From the NCBI RefSeq assembly GCF_007856155.1, contig NZ_CP042266.1:3658001-3722000 (forward strand): 64,000 nucleotides of DNA. Reading direction: 5' to 3'. Both the position numbers and the translations under genes were made by a program. Origin of the DNA: Streptomyces qinzhouensis (GTDB lineage Bacteria; Actinomycetota; Actinomycetes; Streptomycetales; Streptomycetaceae). The notes under the pieces are model-generated. The model ran no database searches and was not told the origin of the DNA. It worked only from the letters and a program-made list of their open reading frames with translations. Shown piece after piece: positions 16,665-26,173 of the stretch; the stretch's first letter is position 1, and every line of letters begins with the position of its first letter.

Positions 16665-16884
16665 GCGAAAACTCTAAGCCGTCGGTAGGCCGGGCGGGGG
16701 ACGGCGGGGCGGGCCGTCGCGTGGCGGGCCACCCGGCGGCGGGCGGGTGCGGGTTGAGTACGGGAGGAGGCCCGGGGTGACGCCACCGCCCCGGTTCGGC
16801 AGGGCGCGGCACGGCGCGAGTTCCGGAGCCGTACCGCGCCGGAATGGCCCGGAGCCGTACCGCGCCGGAGAGAGGGAGACGACC

Positions 16885-17706
16885 GTGCCCGTACCGTCCT
16901 TGCCCGACCAGCACGCCACCGGCTACAGCCTGCCGCACGCCTACTGGATGGCCCGGGCCGCGAAGCTGGTGTACGCGAGCCAAGGGGATGTCGTACGGCA
17001 GGCGCGGGAGTGGGGTTTCGACCGGGTACGGCACCACGAGTCGCTCTTCGAACCGCCGTTCGCCCTGGAGGACACCCAGGCGTACACCCTGGCCGGGGAG
17101 CGGATGATCGTGATCGCCTTCCGGGGCACCGAGCCCGCGCAGATCCGGGACTGGCTGTCGGACGCGAGCACTCCGCCGTGGCCGGGACCGGCCCGTACCG
17201 GCTATATGCACTACGGCTTCGCCGAGGCCCTCGACTCGGTGTATCCCGGCGTCCGGGACGCCATCGCCGAACTCCGCGACAACGGGCAGACGGTGTGGTT
17301 CACCGGGCACAGCCTGGGCGGGGCGCTGGCGATGCTCGCGGGCTGCCGGATGTATCTGGAGGAGCCGAGGCTGCGGGCGGACGGGGTCTATACGTACGGA
17401 CAGCCGCGGACCTGCGACCGGATCCTGGCCGCCGCGGTGAACAAGAGCTTCCGGGACAAGCTGTTCCGCTTCGTCAACAACAATGACATCGTGCCGCAGT
17501 TGCCGCCGGAGCCCGCCTACACGCATGCGGACGCGGTCCGCTACTTCGATGCGAAGGGCCGGCTGCATACGTCGATGCCGCTGCTCGGCACGGTCGCGGA
17601 CCGGGCGCGGGGGCTGACGGCGGATGCGCTGGCCCCGGCGTCCGACGGGGTTCGCGACCACTTCATCGACAGCTATATCGCGGCGCTGGAGCGGAATCTG
17701 GACTGA
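16885..17706 (+). CDS. Class 3 lipase-like alpha/beta hydrolase
   Basis: A 273-aa hydrolase of the fungal lipase-like (class 3) family. The nucleophile elbow GHSLGGAL has Ser at residue 143, the oxyanion region is IVIAFRGTEPAQ, and the probable acid is Asp in VNNNDIVPQLP with a C-terminal His in VRDHFID. No signal peptide is seen, so the enzyme is probably intracellular. The GTG at 16885 follows GAGGGAG. An ester or lipid substrate is expected from the family but not defined. Confidence 0.85.
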   Translation: MPVPSLPDQHATGYSLPHAYWMARAAKLVYASQGDVVRQAREWGFDRVRHHESLFEPPFALEDTQAYTLAGERMIVIAFRGTEPAQIRDWLSDASTPPWPGPARTGYMHYGFAEALDSVYPGVRDAIAELRDNGQTVWFTGHSLGGALAMLAGCRMYLEEPRLRADGVYTYGQPRTCDRILAAAVNKSFRDKLFRFVNNNDIVPQLPPEPAYTHADAVRYFDAKGRLHTSMPLLGTVADRARGLTADALAPASDGVRDHFIDSYIAALERNLD

Positions 17707-17814
17707 GCCCGCCCGGACGGGACGGGACGGAGCGGGTACGGAGTACGGGGTACGGGCCGGGGGCCGCTCACCATGAGCGGCCCCCGGCCCGTACCCCTGT
17801 CGGTCGGTGCGCGG

Positions 17815-19413
17815 TCAGTGCGCGGCCGTCCGCTCCGGCTCGGCGGTCACCGGCTCCTGGCCTTGGCCCTGCCCCTGGCCCTGTCCCTGCTCCGGCTGCT
17901 GCCCCGGCTCCCGGCCCCGGAGCAGCACCGCGGCCAGGACCGCCGCGGCCACCACCCCGATACCGCCCGCGACAAAGCTGTTCGACATCGCCTGGGTGAA
18001 GGCGTCCCGCGCGGCGTCCGCAAGCCCGGGGAGCTTCAGCGCCACCGCCACCGACTCCTTCGCGGCCTCCGGGGCATCGTCCGGCAGTTCGTTCCGGTAC
18101 GTCCCGGAGAGCACCGCGCCGAGGATCGCGACGCCGAGCGCCGCGCCCGCCTGCTGGATGGTGTCGTTGAGGGCGGAGCCGACCCCGGCGTGCTCCTCGG
18201 GCACCGCGCCCATCAGCGCGGCGATCGCGGCGGGCATCGCGAGTCCGCCACCGGCACCCATCAGCAGCATGGCCACCGACAGCAGGCCCCAGCCGTCGCC
18301 CTCGGAGAGGGTGGCCAGCGCGCCGAACCCGGCCGCGATGGTGAGAAGTCCGATGACGGCCATGACGCGGTTGCCGGTCCTGGGGAGCAGGGCGGCGCCG
18401 ATGCCGTTGAAGGCGATCACGGCGACGGCCATCGGCGCGAAGGCGAGTCCGGTCTCGGTGGCGCTGTAGCCGAGGACGAACTGGAGGTACTGGGTCAGCA
18501 CCAGCATCAGACCGCCGTTGGCGAAGGTCAGCAGGACGAGGGAGAAACTGGCACCGGTGAAGACCTTGTTCCGGAACAGTTCGACCGGGACCATCGGCGC
18601 TTCGGTCCGCGCCTCCCAGATCACGAAGGCGGCGAGGGAGACGACGGCGGCGATCGCGGTGGTGAGGGTGACGGGGTCGCCGAGACCGGTCTTGGGCGCC
18701 TCGATGATCGTCCAGACGAGGGCGGTCATACCGGTCATCGACAGCAGCATGCCGGGGACGTCGGGCTTGCGCCACGGGCCCTTGGACTCGGGCATCAGCA
18801 GCAGGGCGGCACCGATGGCGAGCGCGGCGATCGGCACATTGATCAGGAAGACGGCGCCCCACCAGAAGTCGGCGATCAGCGCACCGCCGAGGACCGGGCC
18901 GCCGACCAGGCCGACCATCGCGACCCCGGACCAGGCGGCGATCGCCTTCGGACGCTCGTCCTCGTCGAAAACGGTGATCAGGATGGAGAGGGTGCTCGGC
19001 ATCACCAGCGCACCGCCGACGCCCATCAGGACCCGGGCGGCGATCAGTGTCTCGGGGCTGCCCGCGTAGGTGGCGACGAGTGAGGCGGCGCCGAAGAGCG
19101 CGAGGCCCAGGATCATCACCTTCCGCCTGCCGAAGCGGTCGGAGAGGCTTCCGGCGGTGAGCAGCAGCCCGGCGAAGACGAGGATGTACGACTCGATGAT
19201 CCACTGAACGTCGGTGGTACTGGCGTCGAGGTCGTCGGTGATCGCGGGGACCGCGACGGTCAGCACCATGTTGTCGATCACGAGGACGAGGGTGCTCAGG
19301 CAGAGCACGACCAGGATCCACCAGCGCCGGGGGTCACGGGCCGGGCGCTCGCCCGGGTCCGTCCCGAGCCCCTTGCCGTGACTGCTGCTGCTGTGCTGCG
19401 GCTCCCGCTCCAT
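17815..19413 (-). CDS. DHA2-type MFS drug efflux transporter
   Basis: A 532-aa proton-driven exporter of the 14-helix (EmrB/QacA) type. Motif A is GSLSDRFGRRKV, and the antiporter motif C region is VAMVGLVGGPVLGG. Helix 1 begins LVVLCLSTLVLVIDNMVL. The cytoplasmic tail has GQ repeats. The ATG at 19413 follows GGAGGGGAAG. It is divergent from a TetR gene across a near-perfect 25-bp palindrome, so repression relieved by an exported ligand is likely. Confidence 0.92.
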   Translation of the reverse strand: MEREPQHSSSSHGKGLGTDPGERPARDPRRWWILVVLCLSTLVLVIDNMVLTVAVPAITDDLDASTTDVQWIIESYILVFAGLLLTAGSLSDRFGRRKVMILGLALFGAASLVATYAGSPETLIAARVLMGVGGALVMPSTLSILITVFDEDERPKAIAAWSGVAMVGLVGGPVLGGALIADFWWGAVFLINVPIAALAIGAALLLMPESKGPWRKPDVPGMLLSMTGMTALVWTIIEAPKTGLGDPVTLTTAIAAVVSLAAFVIWEARTEAPMVPVELFRNKVFTGASFSLVLLTFANGGLMLVLTQYLQFVLGYSATETGLAFAPMAVAVIAFNGIGAALLPRTGNRVMAVIGLLTIAAGFGALATLSEGDGWGLLSVAMLLMGAGGGLAMPAAIAALMGAVPEEHAGVGSALNDTIQQAGAALGVAILGAVLSGTYRNELPDDAPEAAKESVAVALKLPGLADAARDAFTQAMSNSFVAGGIGVVAAAVLAAVLLRGREPGQQPEQGQGQGQGQGQEPVTAEPERTAAH

Positions 19414-19455
19414 GGTCTTCCCCTCCGAAAGGTCGTACGGTGTGCGCTATGCCGA

Positions 19456-19480
19456 ACACTGTACGGTCACCGCACAGTGT
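19456..19480. promoter_or_regulatory. 25-bp palindromic operator between MFS and TetR genes
   Basis: ACACTGT and ACAGTGT close the ends, with CGGTCACCG at the centre. Only two of twelve symmetric pairs mismatch. It lies 43 bases before the MFS start and 82 before the TetR start, as expected for the TetR protein's own binding site. Confidence 0.75.
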
Positions 19481-19561
19481 GCGCAAGAGCGCACGGCGTT
19501 CGGAGCCTGCGCTAGGGTGAGGCGACGGACGGGCACACGGCACGGGAGAGGAGCCGGAGAC

Positions 19562-20368
19562 ATGGCGGTCGAGGAACACGCGGACACACCCGCGGGCGCG
19601 GCGAAAACGGCCGGCGCCGGGCAGGCGAAGGGAGAGACGGCGGGCGAGGGGTTTCCCTCCGTATGGACCCGCCCCCGGCGCCGTAAGCGCGAGCAGCCCG
19701 CGCTGAGCAGGGACCAGATCGTCGCCGAGGCCCTCCTCCTGCTGGACAGCGACGGGGTCGACGCGCTGAGCATGCGCAAGCTGGGCGCCAGTCTGAAGGC
19801 GGGCGCCACCTCCATGTACTCGCATGTCGCGAACAAGGAGGAGCTGATCGAACTCGTCGTCGACGAGGTCTTCGGCGAGATCGATGTCCCCGAGCCCGCA
19901 GGACCGGACGACTGGCGCCCGGCACTGGAGCACTTCGCGCACAGCTTCCGGGCGGCGATCCTGCGGCACCCGTGGATGGCATCGGTGCTGGGCGAGGTCG
20001 GAATGTCCTATCTGGGGCCGAACATGATGCGGCTCTCGGACCGGCTGCTCGGCATCTTCGAGGCCGCGGGCTGCGATGACGTCGAGGCGGCGGACATCCT
20101 CGGCAGCACGCTCATCGCGTTCGTCCTGGGCACCGCGCTCACCGAGGCGGCGTATCTGACGGCCCTGGCCCGCAGCGGCCGGACCGAGGAGGAGTGGATG
20201 GCGGGCGTCCGGCCCGCGGCGATGGCGGCGGCGGAGCCGTTCCCCCGGCTGCGGAGGCGGTATGCGGCCCTGGCCGACGCGGAGCAGGTGTCGAGCACCC
20301 GGGGGTCGGCGTTCGACCAGGGGCTGGCGTGCGTGATCGACGGGATCGCGGCACGGCTGGCGGCGTAG
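19562..20368 (+). CDS. TetR-family transcriptional repressor
   Basis: A 268-aa regulator. A 40-residue basic, disordered N-terminus precedes the helix-turn-helix (RDQIVAEALLLLDSDGVDAL through MRKLGASLKAGATSMYSHV), and a TetR_C-like ligand domain follows. The SMYSHVANKEEL recognition helix is typical of the TetR/TetR_C subgroup. The ATG at 19562 follows GAGAGGAG. It is expected to repress the divergent efflux pump and itself. Confidence 0.9.
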   Translation: MAVEEHADTPAGAAKTAGAGQAKGETAGEGFPSVWTRPRRRKREQPALSRDQIVAEALLLLDSDGVDALSMRKLGASLKAGATSMYSHVANKEELIELVVDEVFGEIDVPEPAGPDDWRPALEHFAHSFRAAILRHPWMASVLGEVGMSYLGPNMMRLSDRLLGIFEAAGCDDVEAADILGSTLIAFVLGTALTEAAYLTALARSGRTEEEWMAGVRPAAMAAAEPFPRLRRRYAALADAEQVSSTRGSAFDQGLACVIDGIAARLAA

Positions 20369-20420
20369 GAGGTACGGGGGCGGGGGTACGGCTCCGACGG
20401 CCGCCGGCGCGCGAGTCCCG

Positions 20421-21038
20421 TTACCGGCCCCCCGCCCGCAGCCGCTCCAGCGCCGCTTCGAGGTCGGCCCGGGCGGGCCGGTTGTGCGGCAGTTTCGCCA
20501 GGACGGCGGCCATACCGCAGGTGTCCGTGAGGGCCGAGAACACCAGCCCGCCCGCGATACCCCCGGACAGCAGCAGCCAGGCCGGGTGCAGGACCGCCCC
20601 GAGGACCGTGCCCAGCAGGACGAGGACACCGGCCGCCAGGCGGACCTGGCGCTCCATCGCCCAGCTCCCCCGGGGGACCGCGCAGGCGCCCGGCGCCGTA
20701 CCGTCCCCCGGGCGTTCCAGGGCATATCCGCGCTCCGCCCACGCCCGGGTGCCGCCGCTCAGGCTCGCCGCCCGGACCCCGTGCCCGGCCAGCAGTTCGC
20801 AGGCGCTGCCCGACCGCGCGCCCGAGGCGCAGACGATCAGCACCTCACCGCGTCCGGCGGCCCCGGCTATCTCCGGGACCGCCCGCCGCACCTGGTCGAG
20901 CGGGATATTGACGGCGCCCGGGAGATGGCCGGACGCGTACTCGCCCGGGGTCCGGACGTCGATGACGGTCAGTGAACCGAGCAGGTCACGGGCGTGTTCG
21001 GTGGAGTAGCGGTCGTAGGCGGGGGTGTTCCGGCGCAT
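20421..21038 (-). CDS. Rhodanese with C-terminal two-helix membrane domain (YgaP-like)
   Basis: A 205-aa protein. The rhodanese domain covers residues 10-110, with the active-site loop CASGARSG (Cys70) carrying a persulfide. A DUF2892-like membrane hairpin follows at about 130-175. The start at 21038 follows AAGGAGG. A CstR-type operator lies just upstream and the repressor gene is divergent, placing it in the sulfur-detoxification module. Likely role: membrane-associated sulfane-sulfur transfer. Confidence 0.85.
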   Translation of the reverse strand: MRRNTPAYDRYSTEHARDLLGSLTVIDVRTPGEYASGHLPGAVNIPLDQVRRAVPEIAGAAGRGEVLIVCASGARSGSACELLAGHGVRAASLSGGTRAWAERGYALERPGDGTAPGACAVPRGSWAMERQVRLAAGVLVLLGTVLGAVLHPAWLLLSGGIAGGLVFSALTDTCGMAAVLAKLPHNRPARADLEAALERLRAGGR

Positions 21039-21044
21039 CGGTGA

Positions 21045-21419
<375 letters not shown>

Positions 21420-21519
21420 GCGGGACGCGGGACGGAACCCCGGGACCCGGGGCGTGAGCGGGACCCGGGGGCAGACCCCAGGCCCCGGAACCCGGCCCCC
21501 GTCCCGTACACCCCGCAGG

Positions 21520-22272
21520 TCACAGCACCCCCACCGCATCCGCCGCCATCACCGCCGCCACCGCCGCCAGGGACCAGGCGAAGGCCGTCCGCAGCGCCCC
21601 GGAGCCGACCCGGTCGGCGAGGCGTTTGCCGTCCCACGCGCCCAGCACCGCCGCACCCGCGAAGGGGGCGATCAGGCCCCACTCCAGCCCCTGGGCGGTG
21701 CCCGAGCGGGTGGCGAGCGCGGCGAGGGAGTTGACGGTGACGACGAGGAGTCCGGTACCGACGGCCGCGCGCATTCCGAGGCCGATGGTCCTGGTCAGGG
21801 CCGGTACGACCAGGAAGCCGCCGCCCACGCCGAGGACCCCGGTCACCGCGCCGAGCCCGGCGCCCGTACCGGCCGCGGCGCCCGGACCCCGGACCCGTAC
21901 CGCCACCGAACCGCCGGACCGCAGCAGGTCGGCCGCCACCACGGCGGCGATCACCGCGAACGCGCCGGTCAGCACGGGGTCGGGCAGCTTCGCGGCCACC
22001 GCGCCCCCGAGGGCCGCGGGCACCAGCCCGGCCGCCGCGAAGAGGGCACCCGTACGCCAGTGGACGTGTCCGTCCCGGGCGTGCGCACCGAGCGCGGTGG
22101 CGGAGGTGACCGCGACGATGACCAGGCTCGCGGTGGTCGCGGCGGCGGCGTCGAAGTCCAGGAGGTAGATCAGCGCGGGGACGGCGAGCACACTGCCGCC
22201 CCCGCCGAGGGCGCCCAGGGCGATCCCGACGACCGCGCCCGCGACCAGTGCGAGCAGCACGGCACCGCTCAT
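21520..22272 (-). CDS. TauE/SafE-family sulfite/organosulfur exporter
   Basis: A 250-aa membrane protein with about eight hydrophobic helices and two related halves. The family glycine pattern (GIALGALGGGGSVLAVPALI and GVLGVGGGFLVVPAL) is clear. Its ATG overlaps the stop of the upstream dioxygenase gene by four bases. In cst-type operons this protein exports sulfite or thiosulfate made by persulfide oxidation, and that is the likely role here. Confidence 0.88.
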   Translation of the reverse strand: MSGAVLLALVAGAVVGIALGALGGGGSVLAVPALIYLLDFDAAAATTASLVIVAVTSATALGAHARDGHVHWRTGALFAAAGLVPAALGGAVAAKLPDPVLTGAFAVIAAVVAADLLRSGGSVAVRVRGPGAAAGTGAGLGAVTGVLGVGGGFLVVPALTRTIGLGMRAAVGTGLLVVTVNSLAALATRSGTAQGLEWGLIAPFAGAAVLGAWDGKRLADRVGSGALRTAFAWSLAAVAAVMAADAVGVL

Positions 22273-23693
22273 GCGCGCGAGGCGGCGGAGATACCGGCGG
22301 CGGCCCCGGCCGTGACCGGCAGCCCCGCCGCCCCGGCCGCGGCGAACGCGTCGTCCACGGCCACGACCCGCCGACCCGCCGCGGCCAGCAGCGACGCGCC
22401 GATCGCGGCCCGCAGACCGCCCGCGCAGTGCACCCAGACGGTTCCCGGGGGTATCTCGGCGAGCCGCGACCGCAGTTCGTGCAGGGGTACGGGGGCGGAG
22501 CCCGCTATCCAGCCCTGCTCGGCGCGCTCCGCACCCCGGCGCACATCGACCACCACCACCAGACCGCCGCCGTCGCCATCGGCTGCGGCGGCGAGGGCGT
22601 CCGCCAGCCCGGCGAAGGTCGCACGGGGGAAGGAGCCGGCGGTCTCACCGTCGCGCAGCCAGTCGCCGACCTCCCCGGTCGCCGCGGCCGCGGGCCGGTC
22701 GATGCCGACCCGGACCAGCTCCCGCTGGGCCTCGGCGAGCTGCCCGGGGGTTTCGGCGAGCAGGGTCACCGGCCTGCCCCACGGCACCAGCCAGGCCAGC
22801 TGGGTCGCGAGCTGCCCGTCCGCCTCGACGTTGACCGTCCCGGCGACATGGCCCGCCGCATAGGCGACCCGGCCGCGCAGATCGACCACCCACTCCCCTT
22901 CCGCGAGCCGGGCCGCGATCTCGTCGGCATCGGCGACGGCGGGCGGGGTGAGGTCGGCGGGCGCGGGGCCGCGGGCGTTCAGCGGGCCCATGTGGACGTA
23001 GTAGGCGGGAATGTCGCCGAGGGAGGCGAGGAGCCCGGCGACGAAGGTGTCGGCGTCCTGGCGCAGCGCGCTGTTGCCGCGCCGCTCGGCGCCGATGGTG
23101 CTGCCGCCGGCACCCGCGGCGCCCGGCCCCGAGGAGCAGAAGCTGCCGAAGCCGTGGGTGGGCAGGACGGCGGCGGAGTCGGGCAGTCCGTCGGCGAGCC
23201 GGTGCGCGGACGCGTGCTGGGCGCGGGCGAGGTCCTCGGTCAGCCGCGGTTCGACCAGATCGGGCCGTCCGACGGTGCCGATGAGCAGCGATCCGCCGGT
23301 GAACGCGGCGACCGGTGTGCCGGCCTCCTCCAGGATGTAGGCGGTGTGGTGCGGGGTGTGCCCGGGGGTGGCGACGGCGCGCAGGACGAGGCCGGTGTCG
23401 AGGTCCGTCCGGTCGCCGTCGGCGACGGGGATCCGGGCGTACGAGACCCGGGCCCCGGCCGGGACGTGGTAGGCGGCGCCGGTGAGCCGGGCCAGCTCAA
23501 GACCGCCGGTCACATAGTCGTTGTGGACGTGCGTCTCGACGACATGGGCGATCCGGACACCGCGCCGGGCGGCGGCGTCCAGGACACGGTCGATGTCCCG
23601 GGGCGGATCGACGACGACGGCGGTACGGGCGCCGCCCGCGAGATAGCCGCGGTTGCCGAGCCCGGGCACGTCGATGGTGTCGATGAAGAACAC
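22269..23693 (-). CDS. Persulfide dioxygenase-rhodanese fusion (CstB-like)
   Basis: A 474-aa protein. The N-terminal 250 residues form a metallo-beta-lactamase fold of the ETHE1/persulfide dioxygenase type: ETHVHNDYVTGG with the Fe ligands, ATPGHTPHH and LPTHGFGS. An inactive rhodanese domain (VVDLRGRVAYAAGH, no catalytic Cys) follows, then a second rhodanese domain with Cys in VWVHCAGGLR. It oxidises glutathione-like or bacillithiol-like persulfides to sulfite; mycothiol would be the natural carrier in an actinomycete (inference). The GTG start at 23693 follows AAGGG; two CstR-type operators lie upstream. Confidence 0.88.
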   Translation of the reverse strand: MFFIDTIDVPGLGNRGYLAGGARTAVVVDPPRDIDRVLDAAARRGVRIAHVVETHVHNDYVTGGLELARLTGAAYHVPAGARVSYARIPVADGDRTDLDTGLVLRAVATPGHTPHHTAYILEEAGTPVAAFTGGSLLIGTVGRPDLVEPRLTEDLARAQHASAHRLADGLPDSAAVLPTHGFGSFCSSGPGAAGAGGSTIGAERRGNSALRQDADTFVAGLLASLGDIPAYYVHMGPLNARGPAPADLTPPAVADADEIAARLAEGEWVVDLRGRVAYAAGHVAGTVNVEADGQLATQLAWLVPWGRPVTLLAETPGQLAEAQRELVRVGIDRPAAAATGEVGDWLRDGETAGSFPRATFAGLADALAAAADGDGGGLVVVVDVRRGAERAEQGWIAGSAPVPLHELRSRLAEIPPGTVWVHCAGGLRAAIGASLLAAAGRRVVAVDDAFAAAGAAGLPVTAGAAAGISAASRA

Positions 23694-23713
23694 GGTGTGA
23701 TCCCTTCGCTCTC

Positions 23714-23764
23714 ATTACCCCCCGGGGTATATCTGCGACCGTACCAAATTACCCCGGGGGGTAT
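23714..23764. promoter_or_regulatory. Two CsoR/CstR-type operators upstream of the dioxygenase operon
   Basis: ATTACCCCCCGGGGTAT (23714-23730) and ATTACCCCGGGGGGTAT (23748-23764) are spaced 34 bases start to start, about three helical turns. Both match operator 1 at 21074 and flank the region expected to hold the promoter of the minus-strand operon. Confidence 0.82.
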
Positions 23765-23823
23765 TCAAGAGGGTGTGAAGGGGGGTGAAGGGCCGGCCGC
23801 GGCGTGGGCCGTGACAGCGGGGA

Positions 23824-24645
23824 TCAGCTCTGCCGTACCCCTGTGACCAGGTACGACACAAACTCGACCTGCGCCGAACCATCCCCCGTCGTCCAGGGCG
23901 CGAGCAGCTCCGTGATCCGGGTCGCGGCGCGGTCGAGGTTGTCGGGGCGGGCCTCGACGAGGGCCTGGCCCCAGGGGGTCACGGTCAGGAAGCCGGGGAC
24001 GAACGCGGCGAGCGGCGGGAGGGCGACATCGGCGATGACCTCGTGCGCGGTGACATCGGTCAGGCCCGCGTCCCGCAGCAGGGCGGTGAGTTCGGCGGCG
24101 CCGCAACTGAAATCGGCGGCGTACCAGTCGGTGATCCCGGGCCCGCCGAACTCCTCGAAGGCCCGCTGCTGGGCGGCGAAGAGGGGCGAGCGGTCCATCG
24201 GCGCCCAGGCCGTGACGGCGACCCGCCCGCCGGGACGGACGACCCGGGCCGCCTCGGCGACCGCGGCGGGCCGGTCGGGGAAGAACTGCACGCCCTGCTG
24301 GCAGACGACGGAGTCGAAGGTGTCGCCCGCGTACGGCAGATCGCCCGCCTCCGCCTCCTGCCACTCGATGACGACGCCCTCGGCGGCGGCCCGGGCGGCG
24401 GCGGTCTCCAGCATTCCGGGCACCAGGTCGACTCCGACGATCCGGGCGCCGGTGCCCGCGGTCCGCCCGGCGGCGGCCCTGGCGACGAAGCCCGTCCCGC
24501 AGGCGACATCGAGCAGCACGGCCCCGGGCCCGAGCGCCACCGCGTCCAGCAGGGCGGCGACGAAGGGCGCCATGACGGGTGCGGCGTAGCGCTCGTACCG
24601 CTCGGGAGCGCGGTCGGTGAGGCGGAAGCCCCGTACGTCTCCCAT
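23824..24645 (-). CDS. SAM-dependent class I methyltransferase
   Basis: A 273-aa UbiE/Methyltransf_11-type enzyme. Motif I is VLLDVACGTGFVARAA, the acidic motif II is VGVDLVPGMLE, and motif post-I/III is DSVVCQQGVQFFPD. The opening FRLTDRAPERYERYAAPVM is common in actinomycete small-molecule methyltransferases. I start it at the ATG at 24645; an upstream ATG would add a low-complexity Arg/Pro stretch. Substrate unknown; no biosynthetic neighbours. Confidence 0.85.
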   Translation of the reverse strand: MGDVRGFRLTDRAPERYERYAAPVMAPFVAALLDAVALGPGAVLLDVACGTGFVARAAAGRTAGTGARIVGVDLVPGMLETAAARAAAEGVVIEWQEAEAGDLPYAGDTFDSVVCQQGVQFFPDRPAAVAEAARVVRPGGRVAVTAWAPMDRSPLFAAQQRAFEEFGGPGITDWYAADFSCGAAELTALLRDAGLTDVTAHEVIADVALPPLAAFVPGFLTVTPWGQALVEARPDNLDRAATRITELLAPWTTGDGSAQVEFVSYLVTGVRQS

Positions 24646-24868
24646 AGGTCGACCATAGGTTCGGCGGCGGGGCGGCGCATGTCGGTGGAGGCGCGCGGCG
24701 GCGGCAGCCGGGCGGGGACCACCGCCCATCCGCACCGGCGGCCCCCAGCGGCCCCCAGCGGCAGAGGCTCTCGCCCCGGCGGAGGAGGGTCCGGTACATC
24801 GTTCGGTGCAGCCCGGTTTCGTCTTCCGCTACGACGATTCGGCCCCGGGCCGCCATGACGATGAAGAC

Positions 24869-26053
24869 ATGTCCACTCAGACCCTGCCCTCCGCACCGCC
24901 CGCGGCCACGACCGCCGGTGGCTCCCGGCTCCCGCTCCTCGACGTCCTGCGCGGTGCGGCGATCCTCGGCACGCTGATGACCAATGTGTGGATCTTCGCC
25001 GCGCCGGGCGCGGAGTGGGGCGTCCTGACGGGCGCGACGGGCAGCCCTTCCTTCGACTCCTTCCCGCACGCGCTGGAGGCGGTGCTGCGACTGCTGGCGA
25101 ACGGCAAGTTCCTGGCGCTGCTGACCGTGCTGTTCGGTGTCGGTCTGGCCATCCAGTACGCCTCCGCCGAGCGGCGCGGGCAGCCGTGGCCGGGGCGCTA
25201 CCGGTGGCGGGCGCTGTTCCTGTTCTTCGAGGGGACCGTCCACTTCGTGCTGATCTTCGCGTGGGACGTGCTGATGGGGTACGCGGTCACCGCACTGCTC
25301 GTCGCCTCGCTGCTGACCCGGTCGGTGAAGGCGCGGAACCGGGTGATGTGGTGGCTCGGCGGCCTCCATCTCGCGCTGATGCTGCTGTTCACCGCCGTAC
25401 TGGCGGGGGCGGACGGCGGGGCCGCCGGGAAGGTGGACGACGGGGTACGGGAGCTGTACGCGCACGGCGGCTGGGACGAGCAGATCGCCTTCCGGCTGGA
25501 GAACGCGCTGGCCCTGCGAATGGAGCCGGTCCTCACCTTCCCGCTGCTGGTGTTCCTGTTCCTGCTGGGTGTCCGGCTCTTCCGGGCGGGCGCGTTCGGC
25601 CCCGACGCGACGGGCCGCCGTATCCGGTCCCGGCTGCTGGCCTGGGGTCTGGGCCTCGGCCTCCCGATCAGCGTGCTCAGCTCGCTGGCCGGGCCCGAAC
25701 TCTTCCTGCTGGACCGGTACATCGGCGGCCCGCTCACGGCCCTCGGCTACCTGGGCCTGACCGGCTTCCTCCTGGACCGCGTCCGCCGCCCGGGCCCCCT
25801 GCTGACCGGTCTGACCTCCGTCGGCCGTACCGCCCTGTCCGGTTATGTCCTCCAGAACCTGCTCTGCATGCTGGCCGCGTACGGAATCGGCCTCGGCCTG
25901 ACGGAACGTCTGGGCGACGACTGGCACCCGTGGTGGGTGATCGCCCTGTGGACGGTGGTCTGCGCGATCCTGATGCTCGGCTCCTCCCTCTGGCTCCGCC
26001 GCTTCTCGCACGGCCCGCTGGAGCAGGTGCAGCGGTGGGCGCTGCGGCGCTGA
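24869..26053 (+). CDS. DUF418 family membrane protein (second copy)
   Basis: A 394-aa polytopic protein with the family start LLDVLRGAAILGTLMTNVWI and KFLALLTVLFGVGLAIQ, and the DUF418 C-terminal block SVGRTALSGYVLQNLLC. The ATG at 24869 is preferred because the homologous part begins about 25 residues later. It is divergent from the methyltransferase gene and convergent with the LuxR gene. Only distantly similar to the copy at 11286. Role unknown. Confidence 0.8.
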   Translation: MSTQTLPSAPPAATTAGGSRLPLLDVLRGAAILGTLMTNVWIFAAPGAEWGVLTGATGSPSFDSFPHALEAVLRLLANGKFLALLTVLFGVGLAIQYASAERRGQPWPGRYRWRALFLFFEGTVHFVLIFAWDVLMGYAVTALLVASLLTRSVKARNRVMWWLGGLHLALMLLFTAVLAGADGGAAGKVDDGVRELYAHGGWDEQIAFRLENALALRMEPVLTFPLLVFLFLLGVRLFRAGAFGPDATGRRIRSRLLAWGLGLGLPISVLSSLAGPELFLLDRYIGGPLTALGYLGLTGFLLDRVRRPGPLLTGLTSVGRTALSGYVLQNLLCMLAAYGIGLGLTERLGDDWHPWWVIALWTVVCAILMLGSSLWLRRFSHGPLEQVQRWALRR

Positions 26054-26173
26054 GGGCCGCCGCCCCGCTCCGGGCCGCCGCCGGGAAGGGGCGGCTCGGC
26101 CGGCCTGACGGCGAACCGCGGCGAGTCCGGGAACGGGCGGCCGGAGCGCGTCGGCCGCGCGCCGCGTCCCGCA

